Positions 51,740 to 61,512 are shown, counted from the stretch's first letter. The stretch is 64,000 bases of DNA from Coralliovum pocilloporae (GCF_030845175.1 NZ_CP132542.1:2887501-2951500); one strand, 5' to 3'. A program made the numbers and translations. The notes: a model not told the origin generated them from the letters alone.

Positions 51740-54421
51740 ATGGCTACTCCATACTACGTTCCTGAGACCAACGTTCCGCTTCCCCCCAAGGGCGCCGACG
51801 TTATCTCAACAGCGTGTGACTACTGTATTGTCGCTTGCGGCTACAAGGTCTACCGCTGGCCGGTCACGGCCAAGCCGGGTGGTCCATCTGCAGATGAAAA
51901 CGCATTCGGTGAAGATTTCCCGGTCGCGCCACTGGGTGCCTGGGTTGCTCCCAACCAGCACAACATCGTGCTGCACAAGGGCAAGCCACACCATGTGGTG
52001 ATCATTCCGGACAAGGATGCGAAACACGTCAACACCGATGGTGACAGCTCCCTGCGTGGCGGCTGTATCGCTCAGAAGTGTTACAATCCGCAGACCCCGA
52101 CTCGTGACCGCCTGAAAACACCACTGATGCGTATCTATGGTACGCTGATGCCGGTTCCGTGGGATCTGGCGCTGGATGTGGCGGCAGAAGTCGGTAATCA
52201 CGTCATCAAGAAACACGGCACCAATGCCTATGGCGTGAAGACCTTCTCCTACCAGTATATCGAGAACACCTATGCGATCTCGAAATACGCGCTCCGTCAC
52301 GTCAACACGGCCAACTTCACGTTCCACGACACACCGTCTGACGTGACATCCACACCGGGTTTCCGGGATGCCGGTTTCGACAATTTCGGTCCTGCCTATG
52401 AAGACTGGATGAATGCGGAAACGCTTCTGGTCTGCGGTACCGACCCGTATGAAACCAAAACCATCCTCTACACCCAGTGGATGATGAAGGGCATGCAGAA
52501 CGGTCAGAAAGAGATCTATCTCATTCCGCGTCGTTCCGCAGGTGTTGCATATGCCGAGAAAATGGGCGGCCTGCACATCGACATCACCCCGGGTACTGAC
52601 CTTCTGGTCGTCAACGCAATCGCTCGCGTGATTGTCGAGAACGGCTGGGAAGATAGCGACTGGATCCAGAAATGGGTCAACAACAAGTGGGAAAGCTCTT
52701 CAGGCTTCGGCCAGGGCACCCGCAACACGCCATGGCAGTGGCGGACAACCTGGGGCAAATTCCAGACCAAAGGCTTTGAGGACTGGAAGGAATGGCTCCT
52801 GTCGCAGGACGAGTTCAAGCCTGAAAATGCAGCAGAAATCGCTGAGATCGACGTTCAGAAGATCTACACCGCTGCTGAATGGATGGCCAAGCCGAAAGCT
52901 GATGGAACCCGTCCGAAGACATCTGTGATGATCGAAAAGGGCTTCTACTGGTCAAACAATACCGGTAACACCCAGGCGATTTCCGCTCTCGGTATCATCG
53001 TCGGTGCCGGTGGACGTCCGGGTCAGGTTATTGGTCGTGCCGGTGGTCACCAGCGTGGTGGCGTCAAGGGCGGCAAATATCCGCGCAACAAGTCGCCGGA
53101 GAAAGTCCCTGGTCGTCGTCGTCGCGCCATGGATACGGACCGTTACCTGATTTCAGGTCACACACGGTTCGCCCATGTGATCGGCACCACCTGGATCCAG
53201 TCCATGTGCGGCAGCCAGCAGCTTGCTGACAAGTTTGAGCAGCTGACGGTTCAGAACCCGCATCAGGTCCGGTCGTTCGACAAGAAAGACATTGTCGATA
53301 CGCTCAAGGCTCGTGCGGACAGCGGTGGCATGGTCGTCATCAACCAGGATATCTACCTGCAGGATCCGATTGGTAACCGCTATGCGGATATCATCTTCCC
53401 GGCAGCGACCTGGGGTGAGGAAGACTTCCTCCGTGCCAATGGTGAGCGTCGCGTCCGTCTGTATCAGAAGTTCTATGATGCACCGGGTGCTGCGAAACCG
53501 GACTGGTGGATTATCGCCAACCTCGCCAAGCGTATGGGCTTTGACGGCTTCGATTGGGAAAACTCCAACGAAGTGGCTGAAGAGGCCGTCCGCTTCACCC
53601 GCGGCAGCCGCAAGGACTTCTTCGTCCTGAAGAAACTGGCACAGCAGGAAGGCAAGACACTTCATGCCAAGATCCGTGAATTCGGAACAGACGGCATTCA
53701 GTGCCCGGCCATGCTCGGAGATGACGGCAAGACCATCATCGAATCCAAGCGCCTGCATGACACGACCCGTGTTCTGCCGGTCAATGGGGCCGCAGGTGTC
53801 AACGTCATCGGCAAGAAAGCCACGCACTTCAACAGCCAGACCGGCAAGTGCAACATCCAGAAATCACCATGGAGCCTGTTCTCCGATTACTGGGCATGGC
53901 TGAAGCCGAAGAAAGACGAAGGCGAGCTGTGGTGCACATCTGGTCGTATCAATGAGCGCTGGCAGTCCGGTTTCGATGACCGCCGTCGTCCGTATATCGT
54001 CCAGCGCTGGCCGGAAAACTGGGTGGAAATCCATCCCGATGATGCCAAGGAACGCGGAATTGAATCCGGTGACTATGTCATGGTCTATTCCGAGCGTGTT
54101 CCAGGGCAGAAAAACACCATTATTGGTGTTGAGGGTGATGACTTCCAGTTCTCCAAGCTGATGGAAAACGGTCACATTGAAACCACGAAAGCTGCCATCA
54201 CCGCAGTGGCCATGGTGACAACAGCGATCAAGAAGAACGTTATCTATATGGACTTCCTGCACATGCAGCAGCCCGCTAACGCTCTTGAAGGTCGTGTGGT
54301 CGACTGGATCTCCGGCAACTACAACTACAAGATGGGCGTTGCCAAGATCCGGAAGCTCGGACCGTCTCCTTACAAGACATCGTTCCGCACCATGTCATTT
54401 GCTCCGCGCGATATCGCATAG
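51740..54421 (+). CDS. idrA: Molybdopterin large subunit, iodate reductase/arsenite oxidase family
   Basis: 893 residues, 13 bases after the Rieske stop. Close to the N-terminus CDYCIVAC gives the three Cys of a [3Fe-4S] cluster, as in AioA. RGGCIAQKCYNP follows at about residue 107. Aspects of the arsenite pocket differ: the segment after FHDTPSDV lacks the His and Glu I expect from AioA, while the RAGGHQ motif near residue 433 keeps Arg and His. The partner genes (two di-haem peroxidases, Rieske) are those of idrABP1P2, not of aio operons, which carry aioXSR and cytochrome c instead. Iodate is therefore the best guess; arsenite or another oxyanion remains possible. Length exceeds the roughly 825 residues of AioA. 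Confidence 0.75.
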   Translation: MATPYYVPETNVPLPPKGADVISTACDYCIVACGYKVYRWPVTAKPGGPSADENAFGEDFPVAPLGAWVAPNQHNIVLHKGKPHHVVIIPDKDAKHVNTDGDSSLRGGCIAQKCYNPQTPTRDRLKTPLMRIYGTLMPVPWDLALDVAAEVGNHVIKKHGTNAYGVKTFSYQYIENTYAISKYALRHVNTANFTFHDTPSDVTSTPGFRDAGFDNFGPAYEDWMNAETLLVCGTDPYETKTILYTQWMMKGMQNGQKEIYLIPRRSAGVAYAEKMGGLHIDITPGTDLLVVNAIARVIVENGWEDSDWIQKWVNNKWESSSGFGQGTRNTPWQWRTTWGKFQTKGFEDWKEWLLSQDEFKPENAAEIAEIDVQKIYTAAEWMAKPKADGTRPKTSVMIEKGFYWSNNTGNTQAISALGIIVGAGGRPGQVIGRAGGHQRGGVKGGKYPRNKSPEKVPGRRRRAMDTDRYLISGHTRFAHVIGTTWIQSMCGSQQLADKFEQLTVQNPHQVRSFDKKDIVDTLKARADSGGMVVINQDIYLQDPIGNRYADIIFPAATWGEEDFLRANGERRVRLYQKFYDAPGAAKPDWWIIANLAKRMGFDGFDWENSNEVAEEAVRFTRGSRKDFFVLKKLAQQEGKTLHAKIREFGTDGIQCPAMLGDDGKTIIESKRLHDTTRVLPVNGAAGVNVIGKKATHFNSQTGKCNIQKSPWSLFSDYWAWLKPKKDEGELWCTSGRINERWQSGFDDRRRPYIVQRWPENWVEIHPDDAKERGIESGDYVMVYSERVPGQKNTIIGVEGDDFQFSKLMENGHIETTKAAITAVAMVTTAIKKNVIYMDFLHMQQPANALEGRVVDWISGNYNYKMGVAKIRKLGPSPYKTSFRTMSFAPRDIA

Positions 54422-54515
54422 AGCAAGGAACGACACCGAAATTGGGGCTGGCTGATTGCCATGTTTGCCAGCCTCAGCACCGGGTTTGCTCAGTCATACG
54501 GCCGACCCGGACTGG

Positions 54516-54548
54516 CGGGAGCCTCTCAAATTGGGGGAGGGGCTCCCG
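54516..54548 (+). terminator. Hairpin between idrA and the HEAT-repeat gene
   Basis: CGGGAGCC at 54516-54523 pairs with GGCTCCCG at 54541-54548. It lies 95 bases after the idrA stop, separating catalytic genes from the accessory genes. Confidence 0.6.
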
Positions 54549-54595
54549 TCCCCCCAATCCCCATATCCCCCAAGCAAAAACATGGCAGGTTTATC

Positions 54596-56851
54596 ATGAG
54601 TGTTTCAGAAACTGGCAAAACCCCGTTCGGCCTTGATGATGCCAAAGCGGTTTTCCGTACTCTTGTCTCCAGTGACTACGATATCGTCCGCTTGAAAGCG
54701 GTCCAGGCGCTGCACCAGGTGCAGGCGACGGACAGTGCGGATTGTCTGGTGGAAGCTCTGAGAGATGATGATGAAGACGTCCGGATTGATGCGGTCAGCG
54801 CTCTTGCTGACCTTGGCGATGAGGCTGTTATTCCGGCCTTGCTTGAAAATCTGGTTTACGACCCCTGTGGTGAGGTGAAGCTGGCCTGCGTCAAGGCTCT
54901 TGGCAAGCTCGGCGGTCGCGATGCTATTCCCTATCTCAGAAAGCTTGTCACCTCCCGCAGTGATGATGATGAGATGATCTGGGATGAGGATGAAGCCTAT
55001 CAGACGGAATGGGATGACTGGCTGGATATCCAGATTGCCGCTATTGAAACCCTTGGCCGATTTGGTGATGAAGAAGCCGTTGAGCCGATTGTCCTGGCGG
55101 TCAATGATGACGAGGCGCAGGATCTGGGGCCGGTGGCCATGGAAGCTCTGGGCCGGATTGGTGATGCAGCACTGCCGTCTCTTGGCATGTTCATGAACTC
55201 GACCCGCCGCAGGCTCCGCTATCAGGCAACCCGTGCCGTTGCGGGCCTGGACGGTGAAAAGGCCGAAGCCCTGCTGAACCGTGCACTGGACGACAAGGAC
55301 GCGTCTATCCGTCTGGTCGCCTTTGAAACGCTGCTTGATCGGGACGCAAGCCTTGACCTGTTCGAGCGTGCTCTGGGTGATGCCCATGAAGATATCCGCA
55401 TTGCGGCTTTTGCCCGGCTTGATCTGGCGGAGGAAGCCCTGCTGAACCGGGTTCTGAATGACCCGAGCCCCGTCGTCCAGCTTTCCCTCATCAACCGGAT
55501 CGACCCCACAGAATCTTGCGAGAGGCGGGATGACACGCGGTTCCGGACCCTTGAGCTTCTGTCCCGCTCCGGCAATGGCGAAGTGGCTGCCACAGCCTTT
55601 GGCCGACTGGCGGCCATTGCAACGCCGCTTGTGAAGAATGAATTGATTGACCTCTTCGGTGATCGGGAAGACAAGCCCGATGATCTGGAGCGTCGCCAGT
55701 GGGCTGCCGTGGACGGGCTTGCCGCCTCTGCAAATCCGGACGCTATGGAATGGCTGCAGAAGGCCTGCCGGTCTGAGTTTCGTGCGGTTCGTCTGAAAGC
55801 GCTTACCGCTGTTGGTGTCTGCCTTGAACGTGGCGACAAGACACTGGTTGCCCGTCAGCAGGCCAGCGAGATTGTGCTCAGTCTGGCGCTACCGGCACCT
55901 GCCGCTGATCCGGGCGATGAAGACGCGGATATCGGGGAGCAGGAAGCTGTCAAGGATGACCGGCATGCACTGAAGGCGGCAGGGCTTGATATTGGTGACG
56001 GCGATGCCGATGCAGAGCAGGGCCCGACGTCAAGCCTTGGCGCTATTCTGGGCCATGAGGAAATCGCCGAGGAACTGGTGGAAGAGGCAGCGGCTGATAA
56101 TTCGGCGACCATCCTGTCTCCCAACGAGGAAATCCTGCTGAACCGGGCGCGCCGCAACATCTCCCGCCGCAAAGTGGCTCTGGATGCAGATGCGGCTTCG
56201 CTTGATCAGGAAACACAGCTGACGGCAATCCAGCTTCTGGGAACCTTGCCGGACTGGCAGGGCAATCTGCTGTCTCTTGCAACAGAGACGGATGTAGATC
56301 GCGCAACGGCTGCTCTGGATGGCTTGTTGAGGTCGATTGACCGCTTTGGTCTGAAGGCTGGCGAAGATGCTCTCGCCGATGTCATTCCGAACCTGATTGT
56401 GGCAACGGATGCCGGTATCAGATTGCGGGCCGTCCGTCTGACAGCTTTCCTTCCCCTTGATAAGGCCTCTGACATCCTGCTGGCTGTGCTCGGCGATGAA
56501 GATGCCAATGTTCGGGCAGAAGCAATCCGGCTCCTCGGTGGAATGACGGTAACGGCAGAGGCTGTCACACCTCTCTTAGGCGACAGCTCTTCTCTGGTTC
56601 GCCAACAGGCCATGCGGACTCTTTGTGTGGTTGATCCCGCTCAGGCCCGCGACCATTTGCTCTCTTTCCTTCTGGACAATCCCGAGCAATCCTTGACGGC
56701 CTATATGCCTGACGACAGCAGTGCAGCACCGGTGATCGGAGCGCATATTGCTGACCGTCTGGCCAATGACAATGAACGTGCGACCTGGCCTGTGCTCCTC
56801 CCGGCTCTGGCCAGTCTGTATCAGACTAATGGATTGGCGGTGGCGTCATGA
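54596..56851 (+). CDS. HEAT-repeat protein of the molybdoenzyme operon
   Basis: 751 residues from the ATG at 54596; longer in-frame starts lie in the hairpin region. Many HEAT/PBS-lyase-like repeats are visible, for example LVEALRDDDEDVRIDAVSAL, VKLACVKALGKLGGRDAIPYL and VLGDEDANVRAEAIRLLGGM. It is strongly acidic and has no signal peptide, so it is a cytoplasmic scaffold. The stop overlaps the nitroreductase start. I infer a maturation or cofactor-insertion role for the Mo subunit, because no TorD-type chaperone is in the operon; this is not established. Confidence 0.8.
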   Translation: MSVSETGKTPFGLDDAKAVFRTLVSSDYDIVRLKAVQALHQVQATDSADCLVEALRDDDEDVRIDAVSALADLGDEAVIPALLENLVYDPCGEVKLACVKALGKLGGRDAIPYLRKLVTSRSDDDEMIWDEDEAYQTEWDDWLDIQIAAIETLGRFGDEEAVEPIVLAVNDDEAQDLGPVAMEALGRIGDAALPSLGMFMNSTRRRLRYQATRAVAGLDGEKAEALLNRALDDKDASIRLVAFETLLDRDASLDLFERALGDAHEDIRIAAFARLDLAEEALLNRVLNDPSPVVQLSLINRIDPTESCERRDDTRFRTLELLSRSGNGEVAATAFGRLAAIATPLVKNELIDLFGDREDKPDDLERRQWAAVDGLAASANPDAMEWLQKACRSEFRAVRLKALTAVGVCLERGDKTLVARQQASEIVLSLALPAPAADPGDEDADIGEQEAVKDDRHALKAAGLDIGDGDADAEQGPTSSLGAILGHEEIAEELVEEAAADNSATILSPNEEILLNRARRNISRRKVALDADAASLDQETQLTAIQLLGTLPDWQGNLLSLATETDVDRATAALDGLLRSIDRFGLKAGEDALADVIPNLIVATDAGIRLRAVRLTAFLPLDKASDILLAVLGDEDANVRAEAIRLLGGMTVTAEAVTPLLGDSSSLVRQQAMRTLCVVDPAQARDHLLSFLLDNPEQSLTAYMPDDSSAAPVIGAHIADRLANDNERATWPVLLPALASLYQTNGLAVAS

Positions 56852-57471
56852 TAAGCCCGGCAACCTATGATTCCTATGACGACGACTATGCGGATATCGT
56901 CACAGAGACGATTCTGTCCCGTCATTCTGTCTCCCCGAAGGTTCTGGAAGCACCAGGGCCTTCAACGGATCAGCTCCGGACCATGATCAAGGCGGCGGCT
57001 TCCGCTCCTGATCACGGTCTGATCCGCCCGTGGCGCTTCATCGATTTTCCGGGGCGGTCCCGGAAAATGCTGGCGGATGTGTTCGAACGGGCTCTGCTTG
57101 AGCGGTTCTCGGACGCAGATGATGAAGACCGCAGGCGGGCCCGCGAAAAAGCGGCACGCGCACCCACGTTGCTGGGGCTTGTGGCCCAGATTGCTGAAGA
57201 TGAGATGCGCGTGACCCGCGATGACCAGATCGCGTCCTGCGGTGCTGCGCTTCAGAATATTCTGCTGACGGCCCATGCCATGGGCTATGGCGCACGCGCC
57301 ATGAGTGGCCGGGCCGTGAGAACGGAATCGTTCCGTTCTGCTATCGGTCTGGCAGATAATGAAGAATTCCTTTGTTTTATCGCCATGGGCACGCCGTCAC
57401 GATGCGGTCGCGAGCGACAGAGACCTGAGCCGGAAACCATTTTGAGTGTCTGGGAAGGCTGGAGCCAATGA
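56848..57471 (+). CDS. Nitroreductase-fold flavoprotein of the molybdoenzyme operon
   Basis: 207 residues. The nitroreductase fold is recognised from LSRHSVSPKVLEAPGPS, AAASAPDHGLIRPWRF (the RPWRF FMN phosphate region), SCGAALQNILLTAHAMGYGA and CFIAMGTPSR. It should bind FMN and use NAD(P)H. Start and stop overlap the neighbouring genes. A nitroreductase-like protein (AioE) also occurs in arsenite oxidase operons, as I recall. A role in repair or maturation of the Mo enzyme is possible. Confidence 0.85.
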   Translation: MISPATYDSYDDDYADIVTETILSRHSVSPKVLEAPGPSTDQLRTMIKAAASAPDHGLIRPWRFIDFPGRSRKMLADVFERALLERFSDADDEDRRRAREKAARAPTLLGLVAQIAEDEMRVTRDDQIASCGAALQNILLTAHAMGYGARAMSGRAVRTESFRSAIGLADNEEFLCFIAMGTPSRCGRERQRPEPETILSVWEGWSQ

Positions 57472-57932
57472 TCAAAACCACATTATCGGCCCTTTGTGTC
57501 GCGCTGAGCCTTGGGCTTGGCGCGGCTTTCGCTGCTGAACCGCAGCATGAAGTCAAACAGGTCATCGATCTTCAGGCAACATCAAGCCTGCATGCGTTCC
57601 GGTTTGAACCAAGCTATCTCAGGATTGCCAAAGGTGAGGTGGTCCGCTTCACAGGTTCAACCGGCAGACATACGGTGTCTTCCATTCCGGGCATGATCCC
57701 GGACGGGGCAAAGCCGTTTGAAATCCGTGGCAAGCCGGTGATGGATCTGGCCTTTGATGTGGAAGGTGTCTATGGCGTCCGCTGCCGCGTCCATGGCCGC
57801 CATGGCATGGTCATGCTGCTGGTGGTCGGTGAGGATCGCGCCAATCTGCCTACCGCACGTGAGCGGGTGAAACGGGTCAAGCCAGCGGAGCAGGTGCAGT
57901 TTATCGACCTGTTCAAGAAACTGGACGAGTAA
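57468..57932 (+). CDS. Pseudoazurin-like cupredoxin
   Basis: 154 residues with signal peptide LGLGAAFAAEP. The type 1 copper ligands fit pseudoazurin: His in GRHTVSS and Cys-x2-His-x4-Met in GVRCRVHGRHGM. The N-terminal strand HAFRFEPSYLRIAKGEVVRF is typical. Placed last in the operon, it is the likely periplasmic electron donor to the Rieske/Mo enzyme and the peroxidases. It could equally accept electrons if the enzyme ran as an oxidase. Confidence 0.87.
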   Translation: MIKTTLSALCVALSLGLGAAFAAEPQHEVKQVIDLQATSSLHAFRFEPSYLRIAKGEVVRFTGSTGRHTVSSIPGMIPDGAKPFEIRGKPVMDLAFDVEGVYGVRCRVHGRHGMVMLLVVGEDRANLPTARERVKRVKPAEQVQFIDLFKKLDE

Positions 57933-57970
57933 TCTCGAAGCTCTCAGGTGGCGGTCTCAAACGGAAACCA

Positions 57971-59944
57971 TCACTTGTTTTCAATGAAGATACGTGCCGC
58001 CTCTGTGACCTTCTTGATCGGTTTTGACCAGTCTTCCGGTGTTTCCTGTCGGAAGAGCTGTAATGCACCCTGATACCAGTCTATCGGGTTCTCTTCAGGC
58101 ATCCAGCGCCAGTCCGGTGCGGTTGGGAGCAGAGTGAAGCAGGTTTTTCCCAACGCGCCAGCAAAATGCACCGTTGAGTTGTCGATGCTGATTACCAGGT
58201 CAAGTGCGGCAACCTGCGCTGTGAAATTGTCCAGATCCTTCAACGGATCCGCATCATCCCAATCATGAATTGAAACTCCGAGTGCCTCTGAAACCCGGTC
58301 CGCGTCGGCCTTGTGCGCACCATATTGCAGATTAATGAAATTGGCTGGCAGATTGAGGATGGGAGCCCAGTCTTCGAGCTGGATGGATCGGGCAAGCCTG
58401 GTGGTCAGAATATTGCCGCCATACCAGGAAATCCCAATGGAAACCGGATGAGGCAAAGCCTCCAGACGGTCTTTCCAGAGAGTAAGCCGGTCTGTATCAG
58501 GCTTGAGATAGGGCTCAGCCCTGAGCGGCAGGCCTTTCTTCCGGGCCAGACGCAACAGAGAGCCGGACGCAATCATTCGGTCGGGCGGGGCAGGCAGGTG
58601 CGTATAGCGGTTGGTCTCATCCCGGCTGATAAACGTCATATCCGGAAAAGAGCGCTCAAACAGCGGTATCAGCCTTTTGTCACAGCCCGCGATTATGTCT
58701 GCGTTCACATGACTGGACAGGTGTTTGAACATGCTGGCGAACATTACTTCGTCACCGACGCCCTGTTCCGGCCAGACAAAGAGGCGTTCGACCTTCTCAT
58801 CAAGGCTGTTCAAAGAGGGCAGAGGCAGTTGCGGAGGAGGGGCTGTCACCGACTGGCTTCTGCGATCCATACGCCATTCATACTCGTCCAGTCCCTGATC
58901 CACATGGCCCAGAGACAGAAGAACCCTCGCCAGACCATGGTGGGCGTCCGGGTAGTCCTGTCTTAGTTTCAGAGTGTGTATATAGGTTTGCAGAGCCTGC
59001 TGGTTTTGGCCAAGTGCATGCTGGACACAGGCCAGATTGTTGTAACCTTCTGCTCGGTCAGGGGCGGCTTTCACAGAGAGAACAGCGTGCTGCAAGGCGT
59101 TATCGTAATCAGCCTCTTTCAACAGAAAGGTTGCCAGATTGCCATGCGCTGCGGCGTGATCCGGTTGGAGTTGGACCGTGGTTCGCAATGCATCAATCGC
59201 CAGATGTGGTTGTTCAAGGCCATAGAGCGCAGTGCTGAGATTGAAATGAGCCTCAGCTTCATCTGGCTTGATCTCAATAGCATTTGCACAGCATCGCGCA
59301 GCTTCTTCATACCGCTTGAGATCATTCAGGGTGACCGCAAGGTTGATATGAGCATGATAATATTGCGGATTGAGCCGGATGGCTGCGATATAGTTGGGGA
59401 TTGCCTCAAGACGTTTCCCCGCATCCTTTTGAGTGGCGGCCAGATTATTGAACAGTTCCGGCTTGTCAGGACTTTGCTTGATAGCCTGTTGAAAGATGTC
59501 TTCCGCATCCGCATAGCGCTTCAGTGCGCGGAAGGCGTTCCCGAGATTGTTGAGGATATTGGTGTTCTCGGGATCGAGCTTGAGTGCTGTCTGATAATGG
59601 TCAATCGCGCCTTGGGTCTGCCCCGCGGCAGCGTAGAGAATTCCAATCAGATTATGCAGCTCTGAACGATCTGGGTGCTGTTCTGCAAGTGAGACGGCAT
59701 CAGACAGAAGTGTCGCATCTGAACCCGATTTGTATCGGTTCACGAGACTTGCGAACTGGCCTTCAAAGGATCCCGAGCCGCTGTCCTGTCCCAGCTGCCG
59801 TAAGCCGTCTTTGGCTCTCTGGTTTGAGGGATAGCGCTCTGCAATTGCTTCAAAAAGCGCGCGAGCTTCCTGAACCCGACCCTTGCGGGCGAGCTTGTTG
59901 GCCTTTTTCAGGTCTCGGTCGAGCGAAATGGCAGTCAGAGACAT
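57971..59944 (-). CDS. TPR protein with C-terminal glycosyltransferase-like domain
   Basis: 657 residues. About nine to ten TPR units fill residues 1-370, for example YQTALKLDPENTNILNNLGNAFRAL and AIRLNPQYYHAHINLAVTLNDL. The C-terminal 280 residues look like a GT9/GT41-type fold: LFVWPEQGVGDEVMFASMF and ISIDNSTVHFAGALGKTCFTLLP. Members of this architecture glycosylate proteins or act in flagellin or surface modification. It converges with the cupredoxin gene. Confidence 0.82.
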   Translation of the reverse strand: MSLTAISLDRDLKKANKLARKGRVQEARALFEAIAERYPSNQRAKDGLRQLGQDSGSGSFEGQFASLVNRYKSGSDATLLSDAVSLAEQHPDRSELHNLIGILYAAAGQTQGAIDHYQTALKLDPENTNILNNLGNAFRALKRYADAEDIFQQAIKQSPDKPELFNNLAATQKDAGKRLEAIPNYIAAIRLNPQYYHAHINLAVTLNDLKRYEEAARCCANAIEIKPDEAEAHFNLSTALYGLEQPHLAIDALRTTVQLQPDHAAAHGNLATFLLKEADYDNALQHAVLSVKAAPDRAEGYNNLACVQHALGQNQQALQTYIHTLKLRQDYPDAHHGLARVLLSLGHVDQGLDEYEWRMDRRSQSVTAPPPQLPLPSLNSLDEKVERLFVWPEQGVGDEVMFASMFKHLSSHVNADIIAGCDKRLIPLFERSFPDMTFISRDETNRYTHLPAPPDRMIASGSLLRLARKKGLPLRAEPYLKPDTDRLTLWKDRLEALPHPVSIGISWYGGNILTTRLARSIQLEDWAPILNLPANFINLQYGAHKADADRVSEALGVSIHDWDDADPLKDLDNFTAQVAALDLVISIDNSTVHFAGALGKTCFTLLPTAPDWRWMPEENPIDWYQGALQLFRQETPEDWSKPIKKVTEAARIFIENK

Positions 59945-60054
59945 AGGTCGGCTCCGTTGAGCATTCTGTGTCAGGCCTTACTTTCTGAAACGTTCTGATT
60001 CTGTGTGGAAGCTTATCATTGTCGCAGGGGAGTGTCCTGCTGCAGCTGTCTGGC

Positions 60055-61512
60055 TCATCCGTCAGACCGACGGGATGACCCATCATCGCGTGGCAGGATC
60101 ACCTGGGCCAGAAGGCCGGGATCCTGATTGGTCAGACTCAGATTGCCTCCATGACGATGGATGATGCCGTGCGCGATGCTGAGGCCCAGGCCACTGCCTT
60201 GCGGCATGTTGGCCCTCTGCCCGCGTACGAAGGGAAGAAGCATCTTCTCCATTTGACCATCAGGTATGCCCGGGCCATTGTCCTGAACAGAAACGAGAAG
60301 GCTTTCCGCACTGTCATAATGGACGGAAACCGTGACACGCGATCCGAACTTGAGCCCGTTGTCGATCAGATTGGAAAAGGCGCGTCGCAGGCTGTTGGGG
60401 CGCCCCAGCATCATGCCGTTCGGGGCATAATCCACGGGTGCCGCACTGCTGAGACTGAACACTGATCCCACATAGCCCAGATCAAGAGTGGCTTCTGGCT
60501 GGAAATCAACTGCGCGACCGGAATCCGTATAATCATCACACAGGCTCTCAAGCAGGGTGACAAGAGAAAACCGGGCCTGCTCCTCAGGGTCATGGCCGAG
60601 CGACAGAAGATCAAGAGCACCGCTGACCAGGTCAGACAATTCTTCAAGGTCATGACTGAATTTATTGCGCAGGGTCTCGTCATCAATCATCTCGGCCCGC
60701 AATCGCATCCGGGTGACAGGCGTTCTGAGGTCATGGGAAATGGCAGCGAGGCTGCGGTTCTGGGATTCCTGCTCCAGATCGAAATCCCGTTGCAATCGCC
60801 TTAGCATGTCGCCGACTGCCACGGCCTCCTCAGATGCCAGAGCGCCAAGATCGTCGGGAGAGCGAATGCCATCCTTGCGCGCCAGCATTCTGAAGGGTCG
60901 GGACAGAGAAACCGCCAACGGGATTGTTGCTGCCAGCAGAAGCGAGAAAATGACAAGACCAAGCAGAAGGCTCTGGGTCTCGGAATACCGGTTGGCCCAG
61001 AGCATTTCTGATTGAACCTCAACAACGTTTTCATCATCCAGGTAGACCAGAAGCCGGGCTCCCTTGTCCTGCCGGGCGATGTTGCGTGAAAGGTCTGCAA
61101 GGCGCTGCTCGCCCCTGTTCTCCTGTCTGCCCGCCTGCCTGCTGGCACGCAGAAGGTTGGGGCGAGGGGGCACACTGTCGAAAATCACAGCTGATCTGTA
61201 GCGGACTCCATCAAGAACCAGGATAAGCGGATAGATCTCTCCGTCGACCTGGCTGGGGAATTGATCCAGAAGCCGGGTTTGATAGAGAAGGGTGCTGCCG
61301 TTGAGCTTCGCTGATGCGGGACGTCGGACAAGGTCAAGCAGGGTTCGGCCAGATGAGAATGCTGTACTGAGGATATTCTGGCGCTGGTAATAATTGGCCA
61401 CGGTCCAACCGGTTACGGCAGCGCCCGTCAGGAAGGCCGTAATGACCAGTAACGGCAGACGGGCTGTGAGAGAGTGCGGCAGAAGTCGCAGAAATCTCGA
61501 AAATACAGTCAT
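60055..61512 (-). CDS. Sensor histidine kinase (EnvZ/GtrS type)
   Basis: 485 residues. Two membrane segments (about 15-35 and 185-205) flank a periplasmic domain. HAMP follows with SLSRPFRMLARKDG; the H-box is LAAISHDLRTPVTRMRLRAEM, the N-box SNLIDNGLKFG, and the G-box DNGPGIPDGQME. The ATG overlaps the stop of the upstream response regulator (ATGA). It lies beside a glucose-type ABC operon, the arrangement of GltR-GtrS in Pseudomonas. Confidence 0.9.
   Translation of the reverse strand: MTVFSRFLRLLPHSLTARLPLLVITAFLTGAAVTGWTVANYYQRQNILSTAFSSGRTLLDLVRRPASAKLNGSTLLYQTRLLDQFPSQVDGEIYPLILVLDGVRYRSAVIFDSVPPRPNLLRASRQAGRQENRGEQRLADLSRNIARQDKGARLLVYLDDENVVEVQSEMLWANRYSETQSLLLGLVIFSLLLAATIPLAVSLSRPFRMLARKDGIRSPDDLGALASEEAVAVGDMLRRLQRDFDLEQESQNRSLAAISHDLRTPVTRMRLRAEMIDDETLRNKFSHDLEELSDLVSGALDLLSLGHDPEEQARFSLVTLLESLCDDYTDSGRAVDFQPEATLDLGYVGSVFSLSSAAPVDYAPNGMMLGRPNSLRRAFSNLIDNGLKFGSRVTVSVHYDSAESLLVSVQDNGPGIPDGQMEKMLLPFVRGQRANMPQGSGLGLSIAHGIIHRHGGNLSLTNQDPGLLAQVILPRDDGSSRRSDG

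Noticed and set aside
51157-54421. Naming the Rieske/Mo pair as arsenite oxidase aioBA
   Set aside because: No aioX, aioS, aioR or cytochrome c gene adjoins, two di-haem peroxidase genes do, and the pocket residues seem changed; idr is the better fit though not proven.
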